Part shown: piece after piece, positions 7,109 through 16,093 of the stretch
Numbering within the stretch: the first letter of the stretch is position 1
How the letters are laid out: each line of letters begins with the position of its first letter
Source: Pseudomonas lundensis
Lineage (GTDB): Bacteria; Pseudomonadota; Gammaproteobacteria; Pseudomonadales; Pseudomonadaceae
Length of the DNA stretch: 50,615 nt
Assembly: GCF_002269125.1 (NCBI RefSeq)
Contig: NZ_NQKI01000033.1
Location: 1-50,615, forward strand
Direction: 5' to 3'
Made by a program: the position numbers and the translations under genes
Notes under the pieces: model-generated
What the model was told of the DNA's origin: nothing
What the model saw: the letters and a program-made list of their open reading frames with translations, nothing else
Databases searched by the model: none

Positions 7109-7708
7109 ATGGCGCCCAAAGCGCGTTCACAAATGATAGAAGAAACCCGCAACAAGTTACTGGAGGCGGCACGCCAGGCCTTCGGCGCAGTGGGGTACGC
7201 GCAAACATCGATGGATGAACTGACGGCCTCGGCAGGGTTGACCCGCGGTGCGCTTTATCACCACTTTGGTGACAAAAAGGGGCTATTGCAGGCGGTTGTG
7301 CAGCAGATCGACGCTGAACTGGACGCGCAATTGGCAACAACGTATGAGCAGGCGGCCAGTCCGTGGGAAGGCTTCAGGGGGCGCTGCCGGGTGTTTCTGG
7401 AAATGGCCACGCAAATCGAGGTGCAACGCATCATGTTGCGCGATGCACCCTCGGTGCTGGGCTCGGAATACTTGCAGAGTAGCCAGTCGGCGTGCAGCGC
7501 ATCGCTGGCGGCGATGTTGCGCGACCTGATGGACACCCACGTGATTCAACACACTGACCCTGAAGCGCTGGCGCGTTTGATTCAGGGTGGGTTGATGGAT
7601 GCATCGTTCTGGATCGCGGCCGATCAGCAACCGCCGCAGCGCCTGACCTCGGCGCTGGACAGTCTTGACTTGATGTTGCGCGGGGTATTGCGGGCGCCTC
7701 AGCCGTGA
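7109..7708 (+). CDS. TetR-family transcriptional regulator
   Basis: The start chosen is ATG 7109 because AGGAGG lies at 7098-7103; an ATG fifteen bases upstream lacks a site. The product is 199 aa. The N-terminal helix-turn-helix reads TSMDELTASAGLTRGALYHHFGD (quoted here in part as GLTRGALYHHFGDKKGLL), the standard TetR DNA-binding module, and the C-terminal ~140 residues are the ligand/dimerisation domain (SPWEGFRGRCRVFLEMA). It is divergent from the MFS gene, with three matching operators in the spacer, so it probably represses both promoters until an inducer binds. Confidence 0.92.
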   Translation: MAPKARSQMIEETRNKLLEAARQAFGAVGYAQTSMDELTASAGLTRGALYHHFGDKKGLLQAVVQQIDAELDAQLATTYEQAASPWEGFRGRCRVFLEMATQIEVQRIMLRDAPSVLGSEYLQSSQSACSASLAAMLRDLMDTHVIQHTDPEALARLIQGGLMDASFWIAADQQPPQRLTSALDSLDLMLRGVLRAPQP

Positions 7709-7729
7709 GGGCAGGCTGAGGCCCGTGTA

Positions 7730-8515
7730 TTAGAAGTGGTACTTGACCAACAGGCTGGCAGTGTCTTGGTTGGTTTTGAATGAACCGCTGTCTTCGATGC
7801 CGTACTTGTTCTTCCAGTAGTCGTACTCGATACCGACGTACAGCTGTTTGGCGCCCCAGTTCAACGCTTTGCCCAGGTCGTATTTGACCTGCGGGTTGAA
7901 GTGCAGGTTGGCGTGGTAGGTGCCGCGCGAATTCTGGTCGTTGTCGACCACCCAGTCCATGTAGCCGTCGATCACCACATCGGAATTGCCCAGCGGCAAG
8001 GTGTAGGACCATACCGGGGTGATCTGCCATACGCCCTTGCCGGGCCGATTGCCTTCGGGGAAGCGTTGGTAGAAGTTCAGCTGGAAATAGTCGAAGCCCG
8101 GCACATTGAGGTCGAAGCCCGGGCCGATCAGGTAAGCCTCGGTGTCGCCTTCGCCGTACTCATACGTCATGGCCAGCAAAACATCTTTGATCGGGCCGAA
8201 CTCAAACTTCTGGTCGAAGATTTTGCCGAAGGACAAGCGTGGCGTGAACTCGCCGTAATAGGTGTTCGGGCCGACGTTGCCGTCTTCCTTGCCGTTATAA
8301 AAGATACGGTCGAGGAAAAAGAAGTTATCGCCGTACTTCCAGCTGTCTGCGTGTTCGAACGTCAGGGTTTGTTGAATCGACGGATTGACCTGAAAGTTCT
8401 TGCCCCACAAGTAAGTCAGGCTGTTGGTCTGCCATTGCAACAGGTCGCCGGCAACGGCCGGGGCCCCGCCCAGCAAGCTCCCCGCGAGCATCAGGCCGGT
8501 CAGTGTGCGCTTCAT
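7730..8515 (-). CDS. Tsx-like outer-membrane nucleoside channel, copy 1
   Basis: The 261-aa protein has a signal peptide (MKRTLTGLMLAGSLLGG, cleavage after AVAG) and then alternating beta-strand sequence ending in the aromatic KYHF typical of outer-membrane barrels. Patches such as LQWQTNSLTYLWGKNF and GPGFDLNVPGFDYFQLNFYQ match the Tsx/OmpK nucleoside-channel family. It closes the minus-strand purine block, right after a close paralogue, so uptake of nucleosides, purine bases or allantoin across the outer membrane is the natural role. The substrate difference between the two copies cannot be read from sequence. Confidence 0.85.
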   Translation of the reverse strand: MKRTLTGLMLAGSLLGGAPAVAGDLLQWQTNSLTYLWGKNFQVNPSIQQTLTFEHADSWKYGDNFFFLDRIFYNGKEDGNVGPNTYYGEFTPRLSFGKIFDQKFEFGPIKDVLLAMTYEYGEGDTEAYLIGPGFDLNVPGFDYFQLNFYQRFPEGNRPGKGVWQITPVWSYTLPLGNSDVVIDGYMDWVVDNDQNSRGTYHANLHFNPQVKYDLGKALNWGAKQLYVGIEYDYWKNKYGIEDSGSFKTNQDTASLLVKYHF

Positions 8516-8861
8516 TCGGTTGCTCCAAAAAATAAGTGTTCCGCAGTGAATGGAACGCAGTGCTCGGTGTTGGCACTTTGGTTCCGTGTTTAAAAGTTGG
8601 CTCTTCGGTCAACTTTAATAGCCTGAGCAAGTCTTGGGCCACGCCTGACAATTGGCCAAGGAAAATCCCTCGGCTGCTATGGGCAGTTGAGTCCTAAGTT
8701 GCGTAACTACTTGATCTGACTGAATAAAGTTGGCTTTAAAGTCAGCTTCGAAACAGCGCCCATATGTGAGCGCGGCGCAGAATACTGGCTCTGCCTGCGG
8801 TACTCAAGCGTTGCGTCACCACCGTTGGGCGGACGGTGACGCAATGTGCATTGAAAAGGCG
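8516..8861. promoter_or_regulatory. Spacer between the two Tsx-like genes with two related palindromes
   Basis: This 346-bp spacer has no gene. It contains AAAGTTG-N10-CAACTTT at 8593-8616 and a related, less perfect copy at 8726-8748 (AAAGTTGGCTTTAAAGTCAGC). Both lie upstream of the first Tsx-like gene and look like operators for a dimeric regulator, suggesting that this gene has its own promoter as well as any read-through from the paralogue. The regulator is not identified. Confidence 0.5.
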
Positions 8862-9647
8862 CTAGAAGTGGAACTTGATCAGGGCACTGGCGGTGTTTTG
8901 GTTGGTGTCCAGGCGGCTGCTGTTCTCAATCCCGTATTTGTTCTTCCAGTAGCTGTATTCGAGCCCGACATACAGCTGCTTCTCCCCGATATTCAGCGCT
9001 TTGCCCAGGTCGTATTTCACCTGCGGGTTGAAATGCAGGTTGGCGTGGTAGGTGCCGCGTGAATTGCGGTCATTGTCGACCACCCAGTCCATGTACCCGT
9101 CGATCAGCACGTTGGAGCGGCCGGCGGGGATGGTGTAGGAAAACGACGGCGTGATCTGCCATACGCCTGTACCCGGCCGTGGGCCTTCGGTGTGGCGCCG
9201 ATAGAAGTTCAGGGTGAAATAGTTGAAGCCGGGCACGGCCAGGTCGAATCCGGGGCCGATCAGGTAGGCCTCGCTGTCGCCTTCGCCATACTCATAGGTC
9301 ATGGCCAGCAACACGTCCTTGACCGGGCCGAACGCCAGCGTGCGGTCGAGGATCTTGCCGAATGACAGGCGCGGGCTGAACTCGCCGTAATAGGTGTGCG
9401 GGCCTTTGTTGCGGTCGGGTTTACCGTTGTAAAAGATGCGGTCGACGAACAGAAAGTTATCGCCGTACTTCCATTTGTCTGCGTGTTCAAAGGTCACGGT
9501 TTGCTGGATGGACGGGTTAATCGCAAAGTTCTTGCCGTAGAGGTAAGTGAGGCTGTTGGTTTGCCACAGGAACACATCCCCGGCCATGACCTGACCGGCA
9601 ACCAATAACCCACCCGCGAGCGTAGCGCCCCAGTATATGCACTTCAT
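8862..9647 (-). CDS. Tsx-like outer-membrane nucleoside channel, copy 2
   Basis: The start is ATG 9647 (MKCIYWGATLAGGLLVAG), preceded by AAGGAG at good spacing; the longer frame upstream is not coding. The product is 261 aa with a signal peptide ending VMAG and a C-terminal KFHF. It is a close paralogue of the 7730-8515 product across its whole length (WQTNSLTYLYGKNFAINPSI, then DNDRNSRGTYHANLHFNPQV). It follows the xanthine/urate permease gene, so outer-membrane entry of purines or ureides is likely. Confidence 0.85.
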   Translation of the reverse strand: MKCIYWGATLAGGLLVAGQVMAGDVFLWQTNSLTYLYGKNFAINPSIQQTVTFEHADKWKYGDNFLFVDRIFYNGKPDRNKGPHTYYGEFSPRLSFGKILDRTLAFGPVKDVLLAMTYEYGEGDSEAYLIGPGFDLAVPGFNYFTLNFYRRHTEGPRPGTGVWQITPSFSYTIPAGRSNVLIDGYMDWVVDNDRNSRGTYHANLHFNPQVKYDLGKALNIGEKQLYVGLEYSYWKNKYGIENSSRLDTNQNTASALIKFHF

Positions 9648-9685
9648 GAGTAACTCCTTTTTTATTATTTTTGCAGAGCTCAAGC

Positions 9686-9730
9686 CCTTCACCCTGAGCG
9701 TCTGCGGCATAGAAACGCTCAGGGTGAAGG
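9686..9730. terminator. Strong hairpin between the permease and Tsx-like genes
   Basis: CCTTCACCCTGAGCGT (9686-9701) pairs perfectly with ACGCTCAGGGTGAAGG (9715-9730) around a 13-base loop. It lies eight bases past the permease stop codon. No T-run follows in the minus-strand direction, so it may attenuate or stabilise the message rather than terminate it fully. Confidence 0.5.
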
Positions 9731-9738
9731 TGGGTACA

Positions 9739-11103
9739 TCAATGCTGGTGCACGTGGCCACTCAAGGCAGCGCGCTCTGCGCCGCCCAGCACGTTGAACA
9801 GCAAGTTGAGGCAGACCGCGCTGACGGCGGCCATGGCGATACCGCTGTGGGTAATAGGACCCATCCACAATGGCAAGTGGGCGAAGAACTCGGGACGGAC
9901 CACGGGGATCAGGCCCATGCCGATGCTCACGGCCACCAGCAACTGGTTGCGGCGGTCAGCGATGTCGGCTTCCTGAAGGATCTTGATACCCGTTGCGGCG
10001 ACCATGCCGAACATGGCAATTGCCGCGCCACCCAGTACAGCAGGGGGGATCGACGCCACCAGAAAGGCTGCTTTGGGCAGCAGGCTCAAGGTAATCAGGA
10101 ACGCGCCGGCCATGATGGTCACTGATCGGCAGCGCACCCCGGTCATTTGCACCAGGCCGATGTTTTGGGCGAAGGAAGAGTGGGTGAAGGTGTTGAAGAA
10201 ACCGGCGATAAACGAAGCGCCCGCGTCACACAGCAAGCCGCGACGCAACATGCGCGGGGTGACTTCCTGACCGGTGATTTTGCCCAGTGCCAAAAACATC
10301 CCGGTGGACTCAACGAAGATGATCACCACCACCAGGCACATGGAGAGAATGGGTGCCAGATGAAACTCGGGCATGCCGAAATGCAGGGGCGTTACCACTT
10401 GGAACCACGGCGCGTTGCCAATACCGGTCAGGTCGACCATGCCGATAGCACCCGACAATACATAACCCAGCGCCATGCCGATCAGCACCGAGATATTGAC
10501 CCAGAACCCGCGCATAAAACGGTTGATCAACAAGATCGTGCCCAGTACCAGCGCGGCGATGCACAGAAACACCGGCGAACCGAATTGCGCGGCAGCACTG
10601 CCGCCACCGGCCCAGTTCACGGCGACCGGGAACAGCGACAAACCAATCGATGTGATCACGGTGCCTGTCACCAGTGGCGGGAAGAACCGCACCACTTTGG
10701 ACATGAACGGCGCGATGACCATGCCGAAGAAGCCCGCCGCAATGGTGGCCCCGAAGATGCCGGTCATGCCAATCCCCGGCATCCCCGCCATGGCCACCAT
10801 ACTGCCGACGGCCGCAAAACTGGCCCCCATCATCACGGGCATTCGGATGCCCATGGGGCCGATGCCCAGCGATTGAACAATGGTTGCGATCCCCGCCACC
10901 AACAGGTCGGCGTTGATCAGAAACGCAATTTCTTCACGACTCAGGCCCGCAGCTTGTCCGATGATCAGGGGCACGGCGACAGCGCCACCGTACATCAGCA
11001 ACACGTGCTGCAAACCCACCAGAATCAACTGTAACAACGGCAGCCGCTGGATGGGCGGCGGGGCGGTCACGGCGGGTATGCGCGGTTCGGTTAGATCGGA
11101 CAT
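9739..11103 (-). CDS. NCS2-family xanthine/urate permease
   Basis: The 454-aa protein has about 14 hydrophobic segments and the nucleobase-cation symporter-2 hallmarks: LILVGLQHVLLMYGGAVAVP near residue 30, and later a QNIGLVQMTGVRCRSV segment that matches the family's QN-G signature. NCS2 members with this signature import xanthine or uric acid with protons. It lies just downstream of puuD in the same direction, so urate or xanthine is the likely substrate. A 103-bp palindromic repeat separates the two genes. Confidence 0.88.
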   Translation of the reverse strand: MSDLTEPRIPAVTAPPPIQRLPLLQLILVGLQHVLLMYGGAVAVPLIIGQAAGLSREEIAFLINADLLVAGIATIVQSLGIGPMGIRMPVMMGASFAAVGSMVAMAGMPGIGMTGIFGATIAAGFFGMVIAPFMSKVVRFFPPLVTGTVITSIGLSLFPVAVNWAGGGSAAAQFGSPVFLCIAALVLGTILLINRFMRGFWVNISVLIGMALGYVLSGAIGMVDLTGIGNAPWFQVVTPLHFGMPEFHLAPILSMCLVVVIIFVESTGMFLALGKITGQEVTPRMLRRGLLCDAGASFIAGFFNTFTHSSFAQNIGLVQMTGVRCRSVTIMAGAFLITLSLLPKAAFLVASIPPAVLGGAAIAMFGMVAATGIKILQEADIADRRNQLLVAVSIGMGLIPVVRPEFFAHLPLWMGPITHSGIAMAAVSAVCLNLLFNVLGGAERAALSGHVHQH

Positions 11104-11147
11104 GCAACACCTCGGTCATTTTTATTGTTGTGAACTAGTGGTGTGGT

Positions 11148-11250
11148 TTTGTAGCCGCTACCGAAGACTGCGACAGACCCGACAGACTGCAAAACGCATC
11201 GGATCGGGCACCCGTCAAGGGCGGTCGCAGCCTTAGGTAGCGGCCACAAA
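11148..11250. repeat. REP-like intergenic palindrome
   Basis: TTTGTAGCCGCTACCGAAG at the left is the imperfect inverse of CTTAGGTAGCGGCCACAAA at the right, and the inner parts also pair (ACTGCGACAG with GGTCGCAG). The whole forms a ~100-bp imperfect palindrome of the kind scattered between Pseudomonas genes. It lies between puuD and the permease gene and may affect transcript stability. Confidence 0.75.
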
Positions 11251-11259
11251 GTGTGTGTA

Positions 11260-12549
11260 TCAGTTAGTTTGGGCTCCTGTGTTAATCCAGGAACCGATGA
11301 GTTCACGCTCTTGCTGGGTCATTTGCGTAATGTTGCCCAGCGGCATGATTTGACTGGCGACAGCCTGTGCCTGAATGCGCGGTGCCATGAGCTTGATCTG
11401 TTGCGCGGTGTCAAACATCACCCCGGCAGGCGCTGCGCTGAACAGCGGGCTGGTGGGTTTGGAGGAGTGACACACGGTGCAGCGCTCTTGAATCACGGCA
11501 TGCACTTGTTCGAAGTCAACTGTGGCAACCGGGGTAGCCGGGGCGGCGGGTGCAGTGACCGGTGCCGGGGTGGCGTCGGGCTTGGCACCGCTGACAGCGG
11601 TTTCCGGAATCGGTTGGTACTTGATGACCTTGGCGGTTTCGGGGGCTGTCGGCGCCGTGTTCGGGCCGGTGACATACGCCAGGCAGATCATGCCCAATGC
11701 GGCGACCGGCAAGGTCCAGGCATATTTATGGCTGTCGTGGCGGGTGTTGAAGTAGTGACGAACCAACACGGCCAGCACCGCGATACCGGCCAGAATCAAC
11801 CAGTTGTACTGGCTGCCATAGGTGCTCGGGAAGTGGTTGCTGATCATGATGAACAGCACGGGCAAGGTGAAGTAGTTGTTATGACGTGAACGCAGCAAGC
11901 CTTTGGCCGGCAGGGCCGGATCGGGGGTGCGGCCTTCCTTGATCGCGGCCACCAGTGCACGTTGGGCCGGCATGATGATGCGGAACACGTTACCCACCAT
12001 GATGGTGCCGATGATGGCGCCCACGTGCAGGTACGCGCCACGGCCACTGAACACCTTGCTCAGGCCGTACGCCGCCGCTACCAGCAGCACGAACAGGATG
12101 AAACCGAGCAACGCCGGGCGTTTGCCGAGGGCGGAGTCGCACAGAAAGTCGTAAACAAACCAGCCGGCAATCAACGAGCCGATACCGATGGCCACCGCTT
12201 CAGGCCCGCTCAGGGTGCTGCCGGGGGCGATCAGGTACAACGCCGGGTTGAAGTAAAACACCAGGCAAAGCAGGGCGATCCCTGACATCCAGGTGAAATA
12301 GGCTTCCCATTTAAACCAGTGCAGGTTTTCCGGCATGGAGGGTGGCGCCAGCTTGTATTTTTCGAGGTGATAGATACCGCCGCCGTGGATGGCCCATAAG
12401 TCGCCGGACAGGCCGTCCTTGGGGTTGTTGCGGTTAAGGTTGTTTTCCAGCCATACAAAGTAAAACGACGCACCGATCCAGGCCACGCCCGTAATCATAT
12501 GAATCCAGCGCACGCTCAGATTCAGCCATTCCATCAAATGTGCTTCCAC
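11260..12549 (-). CDS. puuD: Membrane urate hydroxylase PuuD with cytochrome c domain
   Basis: PuuD oxidises urate to 5-hydroxyisourate and passes electrons through its own cytochrome c domain to the respiratory chain, replacing soluble uricase. The 429-aa protein has an N-terminal DUF989-type membrane part with about eight helices (SVRWIHMITGVAWIGASFYF at the start) and a C-terminal periplasmic domain with one haem motif CTVCH near residue 355, joined by an Ala/Pro-rich linker. GTG 12549 is preceded by GAGGT at good spacing; an in-frame ATG lies 15 bases inside. It follows allA by 48 bases. Confidence 0.92.
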   Translation of the reverse strand: MEAHLMEWLNLSVRWIHMITGVAWIGASFYFVWLENNLNRNNPKDGLSGDLWAIHGGGIYHLEKYKLAPPSMPENLHWFKWEAYFTWMSGIALLCLVFYFNPALYLIAPGSTLSGPEAVAIGIGSLIAGWFVYDFLCDSALGKRPALLGFILFVLLVAAAYGLSKVFSGRGAYLHVGAIIGTIMVGNVFRIIMPAQRALVAAIKEGRTPDPALPAKGLLRSRHNNYFTLPVLFIMISNHFPSTYGSQYNWLILAGIAVLAVLVRHYFNTRHDSHKYAWTLPVAALGMICLAYVTGPNTAPTAPETAKVIKYQPIPETAVSGAKPDATPAPVTAPAAPATPVATVDFEQVHAVIQERCTVCHSSKPTSPLFSAAPAGVMFDTAQQIKLMAPRIQAQAVASQIMPLGNITQMTQQERELIGSWINTGAQTN

Positions 12550-12597
12550 AGTCTTTACCTCTACCCGTCGCTCTTTTTTGAGCGTTTGGGCCTTCTC

Positions 12598-13101
12598 TTA
12601 TTGGTGGGGGGCGAGGATCAGCAACTCATCCTCTTTAAAGAAATGCTCATCGCAGTTATTGCCTGTGCCACTGCGATCAACCACCAGGAAGTCATCCCGC
12701 TTTTCGATCGTCAGCACCGGGTGGTGCCAAACGCCGCGATGGTAATTAATGCCCTGCCTGCCGTTGGTGACGAAGGCGCGGACCAAGCCTGATACAGGTT
12801 CATCGCCAAGTGGCGCGACCACGATCAGAAAAGGGTGGCCGAGCAGCGGAATAAAAGCCTGGCTGCCCAACGGATGTCGCTCCAGCATGCGCACGGTGAA
12901 CGGCATGTCCTGCGCATCGGCGCGGAAGATGCTGATGATCGCCTTGTCTTCTGGAGTGGCTGTTTCAACTTCGGCCAGACGATGAAAGCGCATGGTCGAA
13001 CCGTTATTGATCATGAAGTGGTCGCTGCCGTCGGTTTCGATCACGTCACCGAACGGGGCAAAAGCTTCTTTGGTCAAGGGTTCAATCGTTAATGTGCGCA
13101 T
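12598..13101 (-). CDS. allA: Ureidoglycolate lyase
   Basis: AllA splits ureidoglycolate into glyoxylate and urea. The 167-aa product starts at ATG 13101 (MRTLTIEPLTKEAFAPFGDV), which matches the usual N-terminus and length of the family. The cupin-like core is visible (GRQGINYHRGVWHHPVL and FLVVDRSG). It lies between alc and puuD in the minus-strand operon, exactly where the next step after allantoicase is needed. Confidence 0.93.
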   Translation of the reverse strand: MRTLTIEPLTKEAFAPFGDVIETDGSDHFMINNGSTMRFHRLAEVETATPEDKAIISIFRADAQDMPFTVRMLERHPLGSQAFIPLLGHPFLIVVAPLGDEPVSGLVRAFVTNGRQGINYHRGVWHHPVLTIEKRDDFLVVDRSGTGNNCDEHFFKEDELLILAPHQ

Positions 13102-13185
13102 GGTCTGTCTTCTTGTTCTGGTTTCTGTGGTGTGTAGCGTGTGCCGTCGCTGCCGCGGGTGGCGGCAGCGACGGCAGGTCAAGCC

Positions 13186-14181
13186 TTACTTCGCGACTTT
13201 GCCCAGTACGCGCAGGCGGCTTACACCGCCGTCCGGGAACAGGTTGAGGCGAATGTGGGTGATCGGGCCGAGGTCTTTCAGTTGCTCGCTGTAAGTGTGC
13301 TCAGCGTGCATTTCCATCTTCTGGCTCGGCAGCAGCTCACGCCAGAACAGGCTCTGGGTTTCGATCTGGCTGTCGGTACCGCCTTTGACGTAGGCGCCCT
13401 GGATCGAGCAGCTGTCCGGGTAGTTGCCCTTGAAGTGCAGGGTGTCGACGATGATTTTTTCGATCTCGCCCGGATGGCCCAGCGCCACGATGACCCAGTC
13501 ATTGCCCGGTGTGCGACGGCGCGCAGTTTCCCAGCCATCGCCCATGTTGATGCCGCGGCCCGGGTTGAGGATGTTGCTCATGCGGCCGAAGTGTTCATCG
13601 GAGCAAGCCAGGGCACGACCGCCGTTCAGGGCAGCAGCCAGGTCAACCTGTTCGTTGTCGCCGATCGAAGACCAGTCGCGGAACGGCACACCGTACACGC
13701 GCAGACGGGCTACACCACCGTCCGGGTAAATGTTGAAGCGCAAGTGGCTGAATGCCTGATCGTTGCTGATCTCGTGGTAGTGATGGCTGTTGCCCTGCAG
13801 CTCAACGGCGGACAGCACTTCAACCCACTGGGTGGTTTCAGTCGGCTCGCCTTCGGCCAGGAAGCAGGCTTCCAGCGAGGCAGACGGCGGGAAGTTGCCG
13901 GTGAAGAACGAAGTGTCGATGTCCACGCCTTTGATCGAGCCGGGAACGCCCAGGCGGATCACTGCGCTGTCGTAGCCTTCAAAGCGCTTGCGGCGTGACT
14001 CCCAGCCGTCCATCCACTTGCCGTTGTCATCGAAAACGCCCTCCTTCCATACGGCCGGGGTCGGCTGGAACATGCGGTTGGCGTCAGCAAACCAGTCATC
14101 GGTCACGGAGATGATTTTGGTACCCAGGCGGGCGTCGGCCAGGTTGACGAACTTCTCGAACGGTACGGCGTAAGCTTTCAT
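13186..14181 (-). CDS. alc: Allantoicase
   Basis: Allantoicase hydrolyses allantoate to ureidoglycolate and urea. The 331-aa protein contains two homologous halves, each with an allantoicase repeat: DGWESRRKRFEGYDSAVIRL in the first, DGWETARRRTPGNDWVIVAL in the second, and twice the motif IRLN/RFNIYPDGGV.RLRV. Length is normal for the family. It starts at ATG 14181 and lies 61 bases after uraD. Confidence 0.95.
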   Translation of the reverse strand: MKAYAVPFEKFVNLADARLGTKIISVTDDWFADANRMFQPTPAVWKEGVFDDNGKWMDGWESRRKRFEGYDSAVIRLGVPGSIKGVDIDTSFFTGNFPPSASLEACFLAEGEPTETTQWVEVLSAVELQGNSHHYHEISNDQAFSHLRFNIYPDGGVARLRVYGVPFRDWSSIGDNEQVDLAAALNGGRALACSDEHFGRMSNILNPGRGINMGDGWETARRRTPGNDWVIVALGHPGEIEKIIVDTLHFKGNYPDSCSIQGAYVKGGTDSQIETQSLFWRELLPSQKMEMHAEHTYSEQLKDLGPITHIRLNLFPDGGVSRLRVLGKVAK

Positions 14182-14242
14182 TCTTCTTGTCTGCCTTTGA
14201 ATAAGTGGCTGGAGATGCCTGACCGGCAAGTGCCGGTTCGGC

Positions 14243-14758
14243 TTAGAGCTGGAGTAATCGGAACAGGGCTATTTTGTTGATTTCTGCCAACGCGCACGTG
14301 AACTCGGCGTCTGCCTCGTTGTGGATGCGGGTTTCGAACGCGGCGAGGATCTGATGCCGGTCGCTGCCTTTTACCGCCATGATGAAGGGAAACTTGAACT
14401 TGGCCTTGTAGGCGTCGTTCAGCTCGGTGAAGCGTTGGAACTCTTCGGCCGTGCATTGGTGAATACCGGCGCCAGCCTGTTCATGGGTGCTGGCTTCGGT
14501 CAGTTGGCCCTGAACGGCAGCTTTGCCGGCCAGGTCCGGGTGAGCGTTGATCAGTGCCAGCTGACTGGCGTGATCGGCGCTCAACAAAATGTCACTCATA
14601 CGCTGGTGCAGGCTTTCGATCTGATCGACGCTGGCATCCAGGCCCAGGTCGTAAGCCTTTTCAGCGACCCACGGCGAGTGCTCGTAAATATCGGCAAAGG
14701 CCTGGACGAATGCTTCGCGGCTCAGGGTTGAAGGCGTGAGGGTCTTGAAGGTGCTCAT
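14243..14758 (-). CDS. uraD: OHCU decarboxylase
   Basis: UraD converts 2-oxo-4-hydroxy-4-carboxy-5-ureidoimidazoline to S-allantoin, the third step from urate. The 171-aa protein has the catalytic-His segment INAHPDLAGKAA and the C-terminal FKFPFIMAVKG and FETRIHNEADAE typical of the family. Its ATG overlaps the puuE stop codon (ATGA), so translation of the two is probably coupled. Confidence 0.94.
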   Translation of the reverse strand: MSTFKTLTPSTLSREAFVQAFADIYEHSPWVAEKAYDLGLDASVDQIESLHQRMSDILLSADHASQLALINAHPDLAGKAAVQGQLTEASTHEQAGAGIHQCTAEEFQRFTELNDAYKAKFKFPFIMAVKGSDRHQILAAFETRIHNEADAEFTCALAEINKIALFRLLQL

Positions 14759-15684
14759 CGGGCATTCTCTGCTTTAAACGGGTGTGTGGCTTGCCAGTGG
14801 CGGGCGATGTCGACACGGCGGGTGATCCACACGTGGTCATGGCCTTTGACGTACTCAATGAAGCGCTTGAGGGCAGCCAGGCGGGCAGGGCGGCCGATCA
14901 GGCGGCAGTGCAGGCCAATGGAAAGCATTTTTGGCGACTCGGCACCTTCGGCGTAGAGCACGTCGAACGCGTCCTTGAGGTACTGAAAGAACTGCTCGCC
15001 GTTATTGAAGCCCTGCACCTGGGTGAAGCGCATGTCATTGGTATCCAACGTGTACGGGATCACCAGGTGCGGCTTGCCGGTCGGGTTGTTGGGTTCCCAG
15101 TACGGCAGGTCATCGTCATAGGTGTCGCAGTCATACAGAAAACCGCCTTCTTCCATCACCAGACGGCGCGTGTTCGGGCCGGTGCGACCGGTGTACCAGC
15201 CCAGCGGACGTTCACCGCTGATTTCAGTCAGGATGCGGATGGCTTCGAGCATGTGTTCACGCTCTTGGGCCTCATCCATGTACTGGTAGTCGATCCAGCG
15301 GTAGCCGTGGCTGCAAATCTCATGGCCGGCGGCAACCATGTCTTTGATGACTTGCGGGTGACGCTGGGCTGCCATGGCCACAGCAAACACTGTCAGCGGC
15401 AGGTCGAATTCCTTGAACAGCTTGAGAATCCGCCAGACGCCGACACGGCTGCCGTATTCATAAAGCGATTCCATGCTCATGTTGCGCTCGCCTTGCAGCG
15501 GTTGCGCAGAGACCATTTCCGAGAGGAAGGCTTCAGATTCTTTGTCACCGTGCAGGATGTTGCGCTCGCCGCCTTCTTCGTAATTGAGGACAAACGACAG
15601 GGCAATGCGGGCGTTGTTCGGCCAGTGCGGGTGGGGAGGGTTGGGACCGTAACCGATCAGGTCGCGTGGGTAATCAGCGCTCAC
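14755..15684 (-). CDS. puuE: Allantoinase of the polysaccharide-deacetylase fold (PuuE)
   Basis: PuuE hydrolyses allantoin to allantoate and is unrelated to the amidohydrolase-type AllB. The 309-aa product starts at GTG 15684 (MSADYPRDLIGYGPNPPHP), with AGGAAG eight bases upstream; the longer frame has no site. Family signs include FVLNYEEGGERNILHGD, the NodB-like AGHEICSHGYRWIDY and LHCRLIGRPARLAAL. It is the first gene of the minus-strand ureide operon, and its promoter faces uraH across a spacer with three GntR-type palindromes. Confidence 0.94.
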   Translation of the reverse strand: MSADYPRDLIGYGPNPPHPHWPNNARIALSFVLNYEEGGERNILHGDKESEAFLSEMVSAQPLQGERNMSMESLYEYGSRVGVWRILKLFKEFDLPLTVFAVAMAAQRHPQVIKDMVAAGHEICSHGYRWIDYQYMDEAQEREHMLEAIRILTEISGERPLGWYTGRTGPNTRRLVMEEGGFLYDCDTYDDDLPYWEPNNPTGKPHLVIPYTLDTNDMRFTQVQGFNNGEQFFQYLKDAFDVLYAEGAESPKMLSIGLHCRLIGRPARLAALKRFIEYVKGHDHVWITRRVDIARHWQATHPFKAENAR

Positions 15685-15751
15685 TACAGTCTTCCTTATT
15701 ATTCGTGTTGACAGTCGATCGGCCACATCTGGCTTCACTGCGATGGCCTGA

Positions 15752-15955
15752 TTGTATACAACTTAATAAACACTTTGTAAGCCTGATTTTTTGCTTTTTT
15801 AACATGAATTGTGCTCGATGTGTACAAGCAAGAAACCTGCCTGATCGGTCATGCCGTGAATATAAAGTCGTGGAGAGGGGCGTCGTTGACAGGAAATTGC
15901 TGTGAGGCCGCGTGAACCGGGGCCTGCGTAAATGTGTGATTTTAATTGTGTACAA
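15752..15955. promoter_or_regulatory. Three palindromic operators between puuE and uraH
   Basis: TTGTATACAA lies at 15752-15761, ATGTGTACAA at 15818-15827 and TTGTGTACAA at 15946-15955 in the 409-bp divergent spacer. The consensus TTGTRTACAA is the kind of site bound by GntR/FadR-type dimers. The same perfect palindrome occurs once more, at 20739-20748 before the AzgA-type purine permease, and I noticed no other in the window. I infer a purine-responsive regulator encoded elsewhere. The rest of the spacer shows no gene. Confidence 0.65.
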
Positions 15956-16093
15956 TTTTTTTGATAAATGTCTTAATCATGGCTTCGCTGGTGCCCAATC
16001 GTGCTCCATACGGGTGCAGCGGCCCTTTTAATCAACTGACACCGGGAGGCGCGAGGCCTGCACGATCGACGATTCGGCAGGCGCGCAGAATCA

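Noticed and set aside
10147..11034. 295-aa His/Gln-rich plus-strand ORF
   Set aside because: Antisense of the xanthine/urate permease; the composition is a codon-bias artefact.
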